A DNA stretch of 64,000 nt, from NCBI RefSeq assembly GCF_001905445.1, contig NZ_LIVQ01000001.1, positions 992,001 through 1,056,000 on the forward strand, in the 5' to 3' direction. Each line of letters opens with the position of its first letter. Within the stretch, counting starts at the first letter, position 1. The position numbers were made by a program, and so were the translations under genes. The notes beneath the pieces were generated by a model. That model saw nothing but the letters and a program-made list of their open reading frames with translations. It ran no database searches and was not told the origin of the DNA. This stretch comes from Streptomyces sp. CB00455 (GTDB lineage: Bacteria; Actinomycetota; Actinomycetes; Streptomycetales; Streptomycetaceae). Below are positions 8,634 to 17,016 of this stretch, in pieces.

Positions 8634-10520
8634 TCAGTGCTCGAAGCAGGGGTCGACGAAGGACGGCGTCGTGTCGGGGACGGAGCCGCGGGCGACGCGC
8701 CAGCGGCGGTGCTGCTCGGACTCGGCGACGGCCTCGGCCACGGACACCGCCTGTTGCGCACCGCTCCGGTAGCCGCCGAAGTGGGCCACCGGGCTCCACT
8801 CAGGGCTCACCGGCGGGACTGCCTCGTCGAGGCCCTCGTACTCGGCGGTCGCGTAGACGATGCGGCCGCCGACCACGGTGAGGACGGACTCGATGTCGGG
8901 GATGACGGCCTCGGGCACGGTGAGGTAGTCGTCCGACAGGATCGCCAGGTCGCCGTAACACCCCTCTCGCAGCACGCCCTTGACGTCCTGTTCGCCGGTG
9001 AGCTCCGCCCCGCCGCGGGTGTAGAGGCCGAGGGCGGTCGCCCGGTCGATCAGGTTGCCGGCCGGGTAGAGGGCCGTGCCGCCGACGGTGCGCCCGGTGA
9101 CCAGCCAGTGGAGCGCGACCCAGGGGTTGTACGAGGAGACGCGGGTGGCGTCGGTTCCGGCGGCGACGGTCAGGCCCCGGTCGAGCATGGCCCGGACCGG
9201 CGGGGTGTGGGCGGCGGCCTCGGCGCCGTAGCGGTCGAGGAACGCGGCGCCCTGGAAGGACATGCGGTTCTGGACGGAGAGGGAGCCGCCGAGGGCCGCG
9301 ATCCGGTCGAGGCTGTCGGCCGAGACCGTCTCCGCGTGGTCGAAGAGCCAGCGGTTGCCGCCCGGGAAGAGCCCTTCGGCGGCGAGCTTCTCGAAGACGG
9401 CCAGGTCGCGGCGGATCGTCTCGTCGTAGGTCGCGTGGAGCCGGAAGCCCCAGCCGTTCTCCAGGAGGAGCCGGACGGCGCTCTCGAACTCGCTCTCGTA
9501 GCCGGCGGCGAGTTCGGGCCGTGGTTCGGAGAAGTTCTCGAAGTCGGCGGCGGCCCAGGTCAGGTTCTCGCCCGCGCCGTTGAGCCGGAGCCACTCGTCC
9601 CCGTCCCCGGGCTTGACCGTCTCGGTCCAGCGCTTGAGGTCGGCGAGCTCCTGGCCGGCCGTCTGCGGAAAGAGGTGGTAGGCGATCCGGAGGGTCAGCT
9701 CCCCCGACCGGGCGAGGTCGACGACCGTGGCGTAGTTGTCGGGGAAGTTCTGGAACCCGCCGGCGGCGTCGACCGCTGACGTCAGTCCGAAGCGGTTCAG
9801 CTCGCGCAGGAAGTGGCGCGTCGACGTCCGCTTGTCGGCTTCGTCGAGAGCCGGCGCCTTGGCGAGGGTCGAGTACAGGATCAGGGCGCTCGGCGCCGCG
9901 AGGAGCACGCCGCTCGGTTCGCCGTCCCGGCCCCGGACGATCTGCCCGCCGCGGGGATCCGGGGTGTCGCGGGTGAATCCGGCTGCCTGCACCGCGGCCC
10001 GGTTCATCAGCGCCGACTGGTACAGGTGCAGGACGAAGACCGGGGTGTCGGGTGCGGCGGCGTTCAGCTCCGCGACGGTCGGCATCCTGCGCTCGGCGAA
10101 CTGCTCGGCGGTCCAGCCGCCCACGACGCGGATCCACTGCCCCTTCGGGGTGCGGCCGGCCTGCTCGCGCAGCATCGCGAGGGCGTGTCGGAGGCTTCGT
10201 ACGCCGTCCCAGCGCAGCTCCAGGACGTAGTTCAGGCCGCCCCGGATGACGTGCAGGTGCGAGTCGTTGAGACCGGGGATCACCCGGCGGCCGAGGGCGT
10301 CGACGACCTTGGTCCCCGGCCCGACGAGGTGGGCGAGGTCGTGGTCGTCGCCGAGGGCCGCGACCCGGCCGTCGCGGATGGCGACGGCGCGGGCCTCGGG
10401 CCCGTCGGAATCACCGGTGAAGACCTTGGCGTTGCGGACGAGGAGGTCGGCGTGCTCGTGCTCCGGGCGCGGGGCGGGGACCAGGCCCGCCACCGGCATG
10501 CTGGTCGACTGCCCCGTCAT
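8634..10520 (-). CDS. Amidohydrolase, YtcJ-like metal-dependent hydrolase
   Basis: Protein of 628 residues. The N-terminal part has ADLLVRNAKVFTGD followed by VIPGLNDSHLHV, the first metal ligand pair (HxH) of the amidohydrolase superfamily, and AGTDATRVSSYNPW near residue 450 supplies the late aspartate ligand. Organisation and length match YtcJ/exoenzyme-regulatory AepA-type proteins. It probably hydrolyses an amide or ester bond in the cytosol; substrate unknown. Its ATG at 10520 overlaps the stop of the upstream esterase gene (ATGA), so the two are co-translated, suggesting related substrates. Confidence 0.9.
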   Translation of the reverse strand: MTGQSTSMPVAGLVPAPRPEHEHADLLVRNAKVFTGDSDGPEARAVAIRDGRVAALGDDHDLAHLVGPGTKVVDALGRRVIPGLNDSHLHVIRGGLNYVLELRWDGVRSLRHALAMLREQAGRTPKGQWIRVVGGWTAEQFAERRMPTVAELNAAAPDTPVFVLHLYQSALMNRAAVQAAGFTRDTPDPRGGQIVRGRDGEPSGVLLAAPSALILYSTLAKAPALDEADKRTSTRHFLRELNRFGLTSAVDAAGGFQNFPDNYATVVDLARSGELTLRIAYHLFPQTAGQELADLKRWTETVKPGDGDEWLRLNGAGENLTWAAADFENFSEPRPELAAGYESEFESAVRLLLENGWGFRLHATYDETIRRDLAVFEKLAAEGLFPGGNRWLFDHAETVSADSLDRIAALGGSLSVQNRMSFQGAAFLDRYGAEAAAHTPPVRAMLDRGLTVAAGTDATRVSSYNPWVALHWLVTGRTVGGTALYPAGNLIDRATALGLYTRGGAELTGEQDVKGVLREGCYGDLAILSDDYLTVPEAVIPDIESVLTVVGGRIVYATAEYEGLDEAVPPVSPEWSPVAHFGGYRSGAQQAVSVAEAVAESEQHRRWRVARGSVPDTTPSFVDPCFEH

Positions 10521-11470
10521 GCGAGAGCCTTGCGCAGGGTGTCGGTGGCGAGACCGATGGCGAGTTCCGCGGCCTGCGTCTCGCGCAGTGCGTTCAGCAT
10601 GACGAAGTCGTGGATGGCTCCCTGGACGCGCAGGGCGGTGACGGGGACGTCGGCGGCGCGGAGCTTCGCCGCGTACGCCTCGCCCTCGTCGCGCAGGACG
10701 TCTGCCTCGGCGGTGATGACCAGGGCCGGCGGCAGGCCGCTGAGCTGCTCGGTGGAGGCGCGCAGCGGCGAGGCGGTGATCTGGGCCCGCTCGGCCTCGT
10801 CGGTCGTGTACTGGTCCCAGAACCACTTCATGGCGTCGCGGCGCAGGAAGTAGCCCTCACCGAACTGGTGGTAGGAGTCGGTGTCGAAGCTCGCGTCCGT
10901 GACCGGGTAGAAGAGGACCTGCTGGACGAGGTGGACGTCGCCGCGCTGCTTGGCCATGAGGGTGAGGGCGGCGCTCATGTTGCCGCCGACCGAGTCGCCC
11001 GCGACGGCGATCCGCGTGCCGTCGAGGTCCTTGTGGTGGCCCTCGCGGGCGATCCACTGGGCGACGCTGTAGTTCTGCTCGATCGCGACGGGGTAGCGCG
11101 CCTCGGGCGAGAGGTCGTACTCGGGGAACACCACGGCCGCCCGGGTACCGGCGGCGAGTTCGCGGACGAGCCGGTCGTGGGTGTGGGCGTTGCCGAAGAC
11201 CCAGCCGGCGCCGTGGATGTAGAGGATGACGGGAAGCGGGCCGGTGGCGCCGCGGGGGCGGACGATCCGGGCGCGGACGTCGCCGGTCGGGCCGCCGTGG
11301 ACGGTGATCCACTCCTCGTCGACCTCGGGCAGGGGGACGCCCTCACCGCTCTGGACGCCGTCCACGGCCTTACGGCCTTCGGCGACGGGGATCTGGTAGA
11401 GGTACGGCGGCTGGGCGGTGGCGTCGGCGAAGGCCTGCGCGGCGGCTTCGAGGACCGGACGGTTCTTCAT
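10517..11470 (-). CDS. Alpha/beta hydrolase, hormone-sensitive-lipase family esterase
   Basis: Protein of 317 residues with the HSL-family oxyanion motif variant YIHGAGWVFG (normally HGGG), the nucleophile elbow AGDSVGGNMSAA, TAEADVLRDEGE with the acid residue and GAIHDF with the catalytic histidine. This is a soluble carboxylesterase, likely acting on short acyl esters. The HGAG variant occurs in some members. Start ATG 11470 has GGAG-type pairing upstream (GGAGAACCCCTC). Coupled by a 4-base overlap to the downstream amidohydrolase. Confidence 0.92.
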   Translation of the reverse strand: MKNRPVLEAAAQAFADATAQPPYLYQIPVAEGRKAVDGVQSGEGVPLPEVDEEWITVHGGPTGDVRARIVRPRGATGPLPVILYIHGAGWVFGNAHTHDRLVRELAAGTRAAVVFPEYDLSPEARYPVAIEQNYSVAQWIAREGHHKDLDGTRIAVAGDSVGGNMSAALTLMAKQRGDVHLVQQVLFYPVTDASFDTDSYHQFGEGYFLRRDAMKWFWDQYTTDEAERAQITASPLRASTEQLSGLPPALVITAEADVLRDEGEAYAAKLRAADVPVTALRVQGAIHDFVMLNALRETQAAELAIGLATDTLRKALA

Positions 11471-11511
11471 GAGGGGTTCTCCTTCGGGGGACGTACGAGA
11501 AGGCGCGTCCA

Positions 11512-12090
11512 TCAGCCGCGCACCAGAGGGGTGTCCACGAGGTGCTCGGCCAGGAACCACACCTGCGCCTCGCCGGTGCGGATGACATCGGAGACGAGCA
11601 GGTCGGCGCTGCCCTCGTCGCCCTCTTCGGAGAGCCGGGCGGCGGCGTCCCGCGCGTCGATCAGGATCCGCTCGTGCGCGTCGAGGAGCCGCGACAGCAT
11701 GACGGGCACCGGCTCGACGCCGTCCGGCGGCCGGGGTATCGCGGTCAGTTCCGCGACGTGGCGCGGGTCCCCGACGGCGACGCCGCCGAGGCTCTGGACC
11801 CGCTCGGCCAGCGCGTCCACGATGACCAGCTGGGCCCCCGCGTGCTCGTCCAGCATCAGGTGGAGCGAGTAGAAGGTCGCCCCTCGCATGAGCCAGTGGT
11901 GCTTCTTGTAGAGGGAGTAGAGGATCTGCGTGTCGGCGAGAACGCGGTTCAGCCGTTGGCAGGCGTACATGCGGGTGTCGTGGCCGAGGCCGATCGGCAC
12001 CTGCTTGAGCGTGCCGAACGCCTGGGTCTCGGCGCCCTTCTGGTGCAGCAGCGGTTGGCCGCCGCCGTGCGGGGTCGTGAGGGTGTCCAT
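11512..12090 (-). CDS. Dps-family ferritin-like DNA protection protein
   Basis: Protein of 192 residues. The four-helix Dps core shows HHWLMRGATFYSLHLMLDEH around residues 62-82, matching the inter-subunit ferroxidase ligands (H, H, D/E) of Dps, and an ERVQSLGGVAVGDP segment typical of helix 3. Dps dodecamers oxidise and store iron and shield DNA during stress. The N-terminal tail of about 35 residues includes TLTTPHGGGQPLLHQKG and is longer than in E. coli. ATG 12090 is preceded by GGAGCACCCG. Neighbouring DoxX and isochorismatase-like genes suggest an oxidative-stress gene group. Confidence 0.9.
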   Translation of the reverse strand: MDTLTTPHGGGQPLLHQKGAETQAFGTLKQVPIGLGHDTRMYACQRLNRVLADTQILYSLYKKHHWLMRGATFYSLHLMLDEHAGAQLVIVDALAERVQSLGGVAVGDPRHVAELTAIPRPPDGVEPVPVMLSRLLDAHERILIDARDAAARLSEEGDEGSADLLVSDVIRTGEAQVWFLAEHLVDTPLVRG

Positions 12091-12182
12091 CGGGTGCTCC
12101 TGTTCGGGAGGGAGGGTGGGAAGGGCCCGGCCGCCCGGTCGGGGGTACGCGGGCGGCCGGGCCCGGTCTGTGCGGCTCGCGC

Positions 12183-12689
12183 TCAGCGGTCGGCGACCGC
12201 CGGGGCGGGGGGCCGGTGCAGGACGAGCCGGGTGAGGAGTCCGCCGGCGAGACCGGCCACGAGCGCGGGGGCCGCCCACCACAGCGGGTACGGCGCGAGG
12301 CCGAGGGCCGCGTCGAGGGACCAGGCGCCGGGGCCGGTGGCGGCGAGGGCGGCGGCGGCGCCGATGAGGACGAGCGGGTACTCGTATCCGTCGTTCTGCA
12401 CCCACAGCCCGTGGCGCCATTTCACGGTGAGCGCGACCGTCATGACCCCGATGGCGCCGGTCGCGGCGAGCGGGGTCAGCAGGCCGGCGGCGAGCAGCAG
12501 GCCCGATCCGATCTGACCGGCGCCCGCCGCCAGGGCGGTGAGGGCACCGCCGCGGAAACCGTCGGCGCGGAACTCCTCGGCGCCACCCTCGAGTCCCTTG
12601 CCGCCCAAGTGTGAGCTGACCTTCTGCACACCGTGGCCGGCGACGAGCAGTCCCACCAGCAGACGCAGGATCAGCATGCCGGTGTCCAC
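12183..12689 (-). CDS. DoxX-family membrane protein
   Basis: Protein of 168 residues with four hydrophobic helices. LLVGLLVAGHGVQKV near the N-terminus is the conserved first helix of DoxX proteins, and LLLAAGLLTPLAATGAIGVM and GYEYPLVLIGAAAAL are also family-like. DoxX proteins are small integral membrane proteins linked to thiol and redox stress. I chose GTG 12689, five bases after the stop of the upstream gene; ATG 12677 is an alternative. Neither has a strong binding site, consistent with coupling to the isochorismatase-like gene. Confidence 0.85.
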   Translation of the reverse strand: MDTGMLILRLLVGLLVAGHGVQKVSSHLGGKGLEGGAEEFRADGFRGGALTALAAGAGQIGSGLLLAAGLLTPLAATGAIGVMTVALTVKWRHGLWVQNDGYEYPLVLIGAAAALAATGPGAWSLDAALGLAPYPLWWAAPALVAGLAGGLLTRLVLHRPPAPAVADR

Positions 12690-12693
12690 AGGG

Positions 12694-13356
12694 TCAGCCG
12701 GCGGCGTGCGCGCCGATGACGCTCTGCGCGTACACGACGCCCAGGCCGTACGCACCCGCGTGGGCCTTGACGATCTCCATGACCGCGCCGTACGACTCCT
12801 GGCGCGCCCAGTCGCGCTGCAGCTCCAGGAGCACCTGCACCCAGGTCACCGGCACCGCTCCGGCGGCGATCATCCGCTGCAGCGCGTGCTCGTGGGCGGC
12901 CGGGCTGACGCCGCCGGAGGCATCGGAGACCACGTACACCTCGTATCCCTGCTCAAGCGCGGACAGCGCGGGCAGCACCAGGCAGACCTCGGTCCACAGG
13001 CCGGACAGGATGATCTTCCTGCGCCCGGTCGCCTTGACCGCCGCCACGAGCGCCTCGTCCTCCCAGGCGTTCATGGTCGTACGGTCGATGGCCTCGTGCT
13101 CGGGGAACACCTCGGCGAGCTGGGGCAGCAGGGGTCCGGAGAACGACTCGGCGGCGACCGTGGTCACGACGGCCGGCACATCGAAGGCCCGAGCCGCCTT
13201 GGCGAGACCCACGGTGCTGTTGATGATCGCGGCGCGATCGCCGCTCCCGGTGCCGAAGAACATCTGCGGCTGGTGGTCCACGAAGAGCATGACCGAGTTG
13301 TCGGGCGTGAGCAGATCCTTGCTCGGGGCGGCCTGCACCTTGTTGATGTCGAACAT
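12694..13356 (-). CDS. Isochorismatase-family cysteine hydrolase (YcaC-like)
   Basis: Protein of 220 residues. VMLFVDHQPQMFFG gives the catalytic aspartate, GRRKIILSGLWTEVCL gives the lysine-strand and the nucleophilic cysteine preceded by the cis-peptide turn. This is the Asp-Lys-Cys triad of the isochorismatase superfamily, closest in pattern to YcaC-type hydrolases of unknown natural substrate. Start ATG 13356 has GAGAGGACCC upstream. First gene of the minus-strand group ending at 6706; a promoter should lie in the 660-base gap to its right. Confidence 0.9.
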   Translation of the reverse strand: MFDINKVQAAPSKDLLTPDNSVMLFVDHQPQMFFGTGSGDRAAIINSTVGLAKAARAFDVPAVVTTVAAESFSGPLLPQLAEVFPEHEAIDRTTMNAWEDEALVAAVKATGRRKIILSGLWTEVCLVLPALSALEQGYEVYVVSDASGGVSPAAHEHALQRMIAAGAVPVTWVQVLLELQRDWARQESYGAVMEIVKAHAGAYGLGVVYAQSVIGAHAAG

Positions 13357-14015
13357 GAGGGGTCCTCTCGAAGCAATCGGCAACGTGCCCGCCGCATCCG
13401 CGGCTCGGCACTTCTTCACGCTATGAGCGACCCGACCGACCGGGTTGACCTCCTGCGCCCAGGGGTTGGCACGAGCGCGCACAACCGGTCAAGGACCAGA
13501 GCCGCACAGTGTCACGGGCGCGAATGCGCGAGGCAGTCCCCCGCACCGCGGGGAACCGCCTCCAGCACCATGCACCTGCGGAGGATGCCGAAAACGCATG
13601 GCCGACATCTGCTGCGCCGATGCCCGCCGACGAGGCCCGCCCTCGGTTCGATTGACGGTGCCCCATGCCGATGTGAGAGATCGACACTCCTTCCGTGAAG
13701 AACTGCTTAACGGATCGGTGGCGAGAGCGGCGGCCGAGGGCCGGCGCGGGGGGCGAAAGGCCTTGTCAACCCGCGCCTGTGCCAGTCGGGTTGGGCGAAT
13801 GCGGCGCCATGGCAGGCGTCCGGGGAGGCGAAGATCCGGTGATAGCATCCCGGCATCTGTGATCTTGATCCATTTTGACCGCAGATGCTGATTTGTGATC
13901 GGCGGCATGCTCTCCGCGTAACAGCAGGTGAACCGTACCGATCGGCTGTGACGCGGGGCGGCCCCGCGAGGTGTATCCGCAGCCGTCCGCATGCCATGCG
14001 CCCGGAAAGGTTTCC
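13357..14015. other. Divergent intergenic region between stress genes and conservon
   Basis: About 660 bases without a convincing gene. It must hold promoters for the leftward isochorismatase-like gene and the rightward conservon. Visible elements: a short inverted repeat ACCCG-N6-CGGGT at 13430-13445 near the left promoter side, and an unusually AT-rich stretch at about 13845-13900 that could be the conservon promoter region. Small reading frames here have poor codon bias and were not called. Confidence 0.5.
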
Positions 14016-15203
14016 ATGAATCGAGACGCACTTGTGTGGTGCCTGGTTGCGGTGGCGGCGACAGCCGTTGTCGCGGTCGTGGCACTCGTCGCCCGCAACA
14101 GAGCGCTGGGGGCGAAGAAGCAGCACACCGAGGCCGAACTGAGGCACCAGCTCCTCACGGCGGACAACCAGCTGCACGCGTCGCGCGCCGAGCTGCAGAG
14201 GTTCCGCAACGAGCAGGACGCCGCGCTCCGCGAAGCCAAGGAAGCAGCGGAGGAGAACACCAAGGCCGTCCTCAAGGGTGCCGCCAGCCTTCTGCAGAGC
14301 ATCGCGGCCGAGCAGACGACCCTTCTGGACGGCATCCAGCGCAAGTACGGCGGACACGCCGTCCTCAGCGATCTGCTGGACGTCAACCACGCCAACGCCC
14401 AGATGGCGCGCAAGGCTCAGGGCATCGCCGTCATGTGCGGTGCGCCGCTCGGCCGTCGCAACAGGCCCGCCAGCGTCTACGACGTCGTGCGCAGTGCCCA
14501 GGGCCAGATCCGCAACTTCCACCGGGTCGCCATCATGCAGCAGACCAGTCTCGCCCTGAAGGCGTCCGCGGTCGCGCCCGTCGCCCTCGCCGTGGCGGAG
14601 CTGCTTGACAACGCTGCCAGCTTCTCGCAGCACGACGCGCCGATCGAGGTGACGTTCCAGCGCGTCCAGAACAACCTGTGCATCGTCATCGACGACGCCG
14701 GTGTCAGCATGAACGACGAAGAGCGGCAGCGGGCGACCGCGCTGCTCTCCGGAGAAGTCGCCCCCCGTCTGTCGCAGCTCGGGACCCAGCCGAAGTTCGG
14801 CTTCCCGGTCGTCGGCCTGATCGCGCGTCAGCACGGTTTCAGGGTCGACGTCACCGGAGTCTCCCGGTACGGCGGCGTCAGGGCCGTCGTCCTCTTGCCC
14901 GAGGAGCTGTGGACCATGGAGGAGATGGCGCCCGCACAGGAGGCTCCGGTCAGCGACATCCGGCGCGCCACCGAGAGCCGGCCCCAGAGCGCGACGTCAC
15001 GCACGATGCACGGTCTGCCCAAGCGCGGCGCACGCCAGGCGCCCATCGCGAGCGTCCCCGATCCCGACACCGCCTCGCCGGCGCCCCGGACCCCGGGGGA
15101 GACGGGCCGCGCTTCCGGGCGCGGTCTGGGGGCCTTCCAGCGGGGCACGCTCTCCGGCCGCAACCTTGACGCCACCTCGTTCGAAGGGCCCGAAGAGGCA
15201 TGA
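14016..15203 (+). CDS. cvnA: Conservon sensor-like ATPase CvnA
   Basis: Protein of 395 residues. One N-terminal transmembrane helix (residues about 4-26) is followed by a coiled-coil-like stretch to about residue 90 and a GHKL ATPase domain with N-box ELLDNAASFSQHDAP and a G-box-like IDDAGVSMNDEE. The C-terminal 90 residues are Pro/Arg-rich and disordered. CvnA proteins resemble histidine kinases but act in a membrane-associated complex with CvnB, CvnC and the GTPase CvnD. ATG 14016 has GGAAAGG six bases upstream. Its stop overlaps the cvnB start (ATGA). Confidence 0.93.
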   Translation: MNRDALVWCLVAVAATAVVAVVALVARNRALGAKKQHTEAELRHQLLTADNQLHASRAELQRFRNEQDAALREAKEAAEENTKAVLKGAASLLQSIAAEQTTLLDGIQRKYGGHAVLSDLLDVNHANAQMARKAQGIAVMCGAPLGRRNRPASVYDVVRSAQGQIRNFHRVAIMQQTSLALKASAVAPVALAVAELLDNAASFSQHDAPIEVTFQRVQNNLCIVIDDAGVSMNDEERQRATALLSGEVAPRLSQLGTQPKFGFPVVGLIARQHGFRVDVTGVSRYGGVRAVVLLPEELWTMEEMAPAQEAPVSDIRRATESRPQSATSRTMHGLPKRGARQAPIASVPDPDTASPAPRTPGETGRASGRGLGAFQRGTLSGRNLDATSFEGPEEA

Positions 15204-16048
15204 CCGCAGACCTGTCGTGGATGCTCGAGGACATCGTGCACAACGTGCCCCATGCACGGCACGCCGTCCTGCTGTCCGCGGACGGCCTCCCTCGCGGCGC
15301 GACGGAAGGCCTGACCGAGAAGGACGTGCGCACCATCTCCGCGGCCATGGCCGGGATGCAGTCGCTCAGCCGGGCGACGGCCCACTTCGCCGGCCCGGAG
15401 CAGGACAGGCAGTGGAACCAGACCGTCATCGAGTTCTCGCACGGCTGGATCTTCCTGATCGGGGCAGGGCAGGGCTCCTACCTCGCCGCCGCGGCCGCGC
15501 CCGATGTGGACATGCAGCAGATCTCCTTCCGCATGCACCGCCTTGTCGCCCGGCTGGGCAACAACCTCACCTCGCCGCCGCGGGTGAGCGCCGAGGACGC
15601 CGGAGGTCCGCGAGGCAGCGCCCCCCGGCAGGAGGGCTCCGGTGACGCGGGATTCGTCCTCGGCGCACTCGACCAGGTGATGTCCGAGGTCAAGGGCGCC
15701 CGCCACGCGGTGCTGCTGGGATCGGACGGCCTTCCCCGCGGGGCGACCGGCAAAATGAGCCGCGACCTCGCGGATACGGTCTCCGCGGCCATGACGGGCA
15801 TCCACGCCTACAGTCGGGTCACCTCCCAGTTCGCGGGGGTCACCGAGGACGCGCGATGGCGTCAGACGGTCATCGAGTTCCAGCACGGCTGGATCTTCCT
15901 GATGGCGGCCGGCCCCGATGCCTTCCTGGCCGCTTCCGCCGAACACGACTGCGACATAGAACAGTTCACCACGCGTCTGCACGAGGTGGTTCCCGGACTG
16001 ACCGCGGCGGCGACACCCGGGAAGGGGAAGGGGACAGGCCATGTCTGA
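15200..16048 (+). CDS. cvnB: CvnB-like protein with two fused roadblock/LC7 domains
   Basis: Protein of 282 residues, about twice the usual CvnB length of 130-140. Two roadblock domains are visible, residues 1-126 and about 150-275, joined by a Gly/Pro/Glu linker. Both halves share RHAVLL, DGLPRGAT and QTVIEF-x-HGWIFL at matching spacing, so the protein is an internal tandem duplication or gene fusion. Roadblock proteins in conservons are thought to be partners of CvnA and the CvnD GTPase (like GAP-type MglB). A pre-fused dimer would fix the stoichiometry. Start ATG 15200 overlaps the cvnA stop; its end overlaps the cvnC start by eight bases. Confidence 0.95.
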   Translation: MTADLSWMLEDIVHNVPHARHAVLLSADGLPRGATEGLTEKDVRTISAAMAGMQSLSRATAHFAGPEQDRQWNQTVIEFSHGWIFLIGAGQGSYLAAAAAPDVDMQQISFRMHRLVARLGNNLTSPPRVSAEDAGGPRGSAPRQEGSGDAGFVLGALDQVMSEVKGARHAVLLGSDGLPRGATGKMSRDLADTVSAAMTGIHAYSRVTSQFAGVTEDARWRQTVIEFQHGWIFLMAAGPDAFLAASAEHDCDIEQFTTRLHEVVPGLTAAATPGKGKGTGHV

Positions 16049-16442
16049 CGGTCTCGAACACGATGAAGAGCTGGAACTGACGTCCCCGTTAGTCCCCCTC
16101 TTCGTGATCACGAACGGACGAGCGCTGCCCCCGGACCACGAGTACGAGCACACGACGCTCGTGACGGCGGCGCCGACGGCGGCAGAGAACGGCCAGGCCG
16201 CCGCCCGCACGCTGTCCCCGGAAGCGGCGCAGGTCATGGACCTGGTCGCGAACGGCTTTCTGTCCGTTGCCGAGGTGGCAGGGCATACGCACCTGCCCCT
16301 GGGCATCGTCCGCATCCTGCTGGCGCAGTTGGAGGAGGACGGTCTCATCCTCACGAGGACACCGATACCGCGCGCCGAACGTGTCGACAGAGAACTGGTC
16401 AGTGCCGTGCTCGAGGGCCTGAAGAATCGATTCGGAGCGTAA
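16041..16442 (+). CDS. cvnC: CvnC, DUF742 protein
   Basis: Protein of 133 residues with the DUF742 pattern: SPLVPLFVITNGRA near residue 20, then a winged-helix-like C-terminal half (MDLVANGFLSVAEVAGHTHL, IVRILLAQLEEDGLI). DUF742 proteins occur almost only as the third gene of actinobacterial conservons. The C-terminal half may mediate protein or nucleic-acid contact. Start ATG 16041 is read from within the 3' end of cvnB, implying coupling. Confidence 0.93.
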   Translation: MSDGLEHDEELELTSPLVPLFVITNGRALPPDHEYEHTTLVTAAPTAAENGQAAARTLSPEAAQVMDLVANGFLSVAEVAGHTHLPLGIVRILLAQLEEDGLILTRTPIPRAERVDRELVSAVLEGLKNRFGA

Positions 16443-16445
16443 CGC

Positions 16446-17006
16446 GTGTACCTGGATCCAGATGTCTCCCACGCGGTGAAGATCCTCATAGTGGGGCACT
16501 TCGGGGTCGGCAAGACCACCTGCATCGGCAGTCTCTCCGAGATCGAGCCCCTACGGACCGAGGAAGAGATCACCGAAGCCAGCGTGGGCTTCGATGACCT
16601 GTCGGGCACGCCCGACAAGACGACGACCACCGTCGCCATGGACTTCGGCCGGCTCACCCTGAGCGACACCCTGGTGCTCTACCTCTTCGGAACGCCCGGC
16701 CAGGAGCGCTTCAAGGAGATGTGGGAGGAGCTCTCCCGGGGCGCTCTGGGCGCGCTGGTGCTCGTCGACCCGGAGCGACTGCACGAGTCCTTCCCCGTCC
16801 TGGACCTCGTCGAACGTTTCGGCTTGACGTACGCCATCGCCGTGAACCACTTCGAGGGCACCACGCACTACCCGCTCGACGAGGTGCGCGAGGCCCTGAA
16901 CCTCACCGCCGAGACCCCTGTCGTGGAGTGCGACGTACGGGACGAGAACTCCTCGGCGCAGGCCCTCATCACCCTCGTGAAACACCTCATGTCCCAACTC
17001 GGCTAG
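16446..17006 (+). CDS. cvnD: CvnD, Ras-like small GTPase of the conservon
   Basis: Protein of 186 residues. P-loop GHFGVGKTT at residues 17-25, switch II DxxG equivalent FGTPGQERF, and NHFE in place of the NKxD base-recognition motif, all typical of conservon GTPases. It is expected to cycle between GTP and GDP under control of the roadblock protein(s). Start is GTG 16446, three bases after the cvnC stop. Cytosolic or membrane-recruited. Confidence 0.93.
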   Translation: MYLDPDVSHAVKILIVGHFGVGKTTCIGSLSEIEPLRTEEEITEASVGFDDLSGTPDKTTTTVAMDFGRLTLSDTLVLYLFGTPGQERFKEMWEELSRGALGALVLVDPERLHESFPVLDLVERFGLTYAIAVNHFEGTTHYPLDEVREALNLTAETPVVECDVRDENSSAQALITLVKHLMSQLG

Positions 17007-17016
17007 GAGCGCAGGA

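Noticed and set aside
13538..13558. CCCCGCACCGCGGGGAACC, resembling a Streptomyces type I-E CRISPR repeat
   Set aside because: Single copy; no spacers or second repeat nearby and no cas genes in the window.
13421..13687. 88-codon minus-strand frame in the conservon upstream gap
   Set aside because: Poor third-position GC and no binding site or family.
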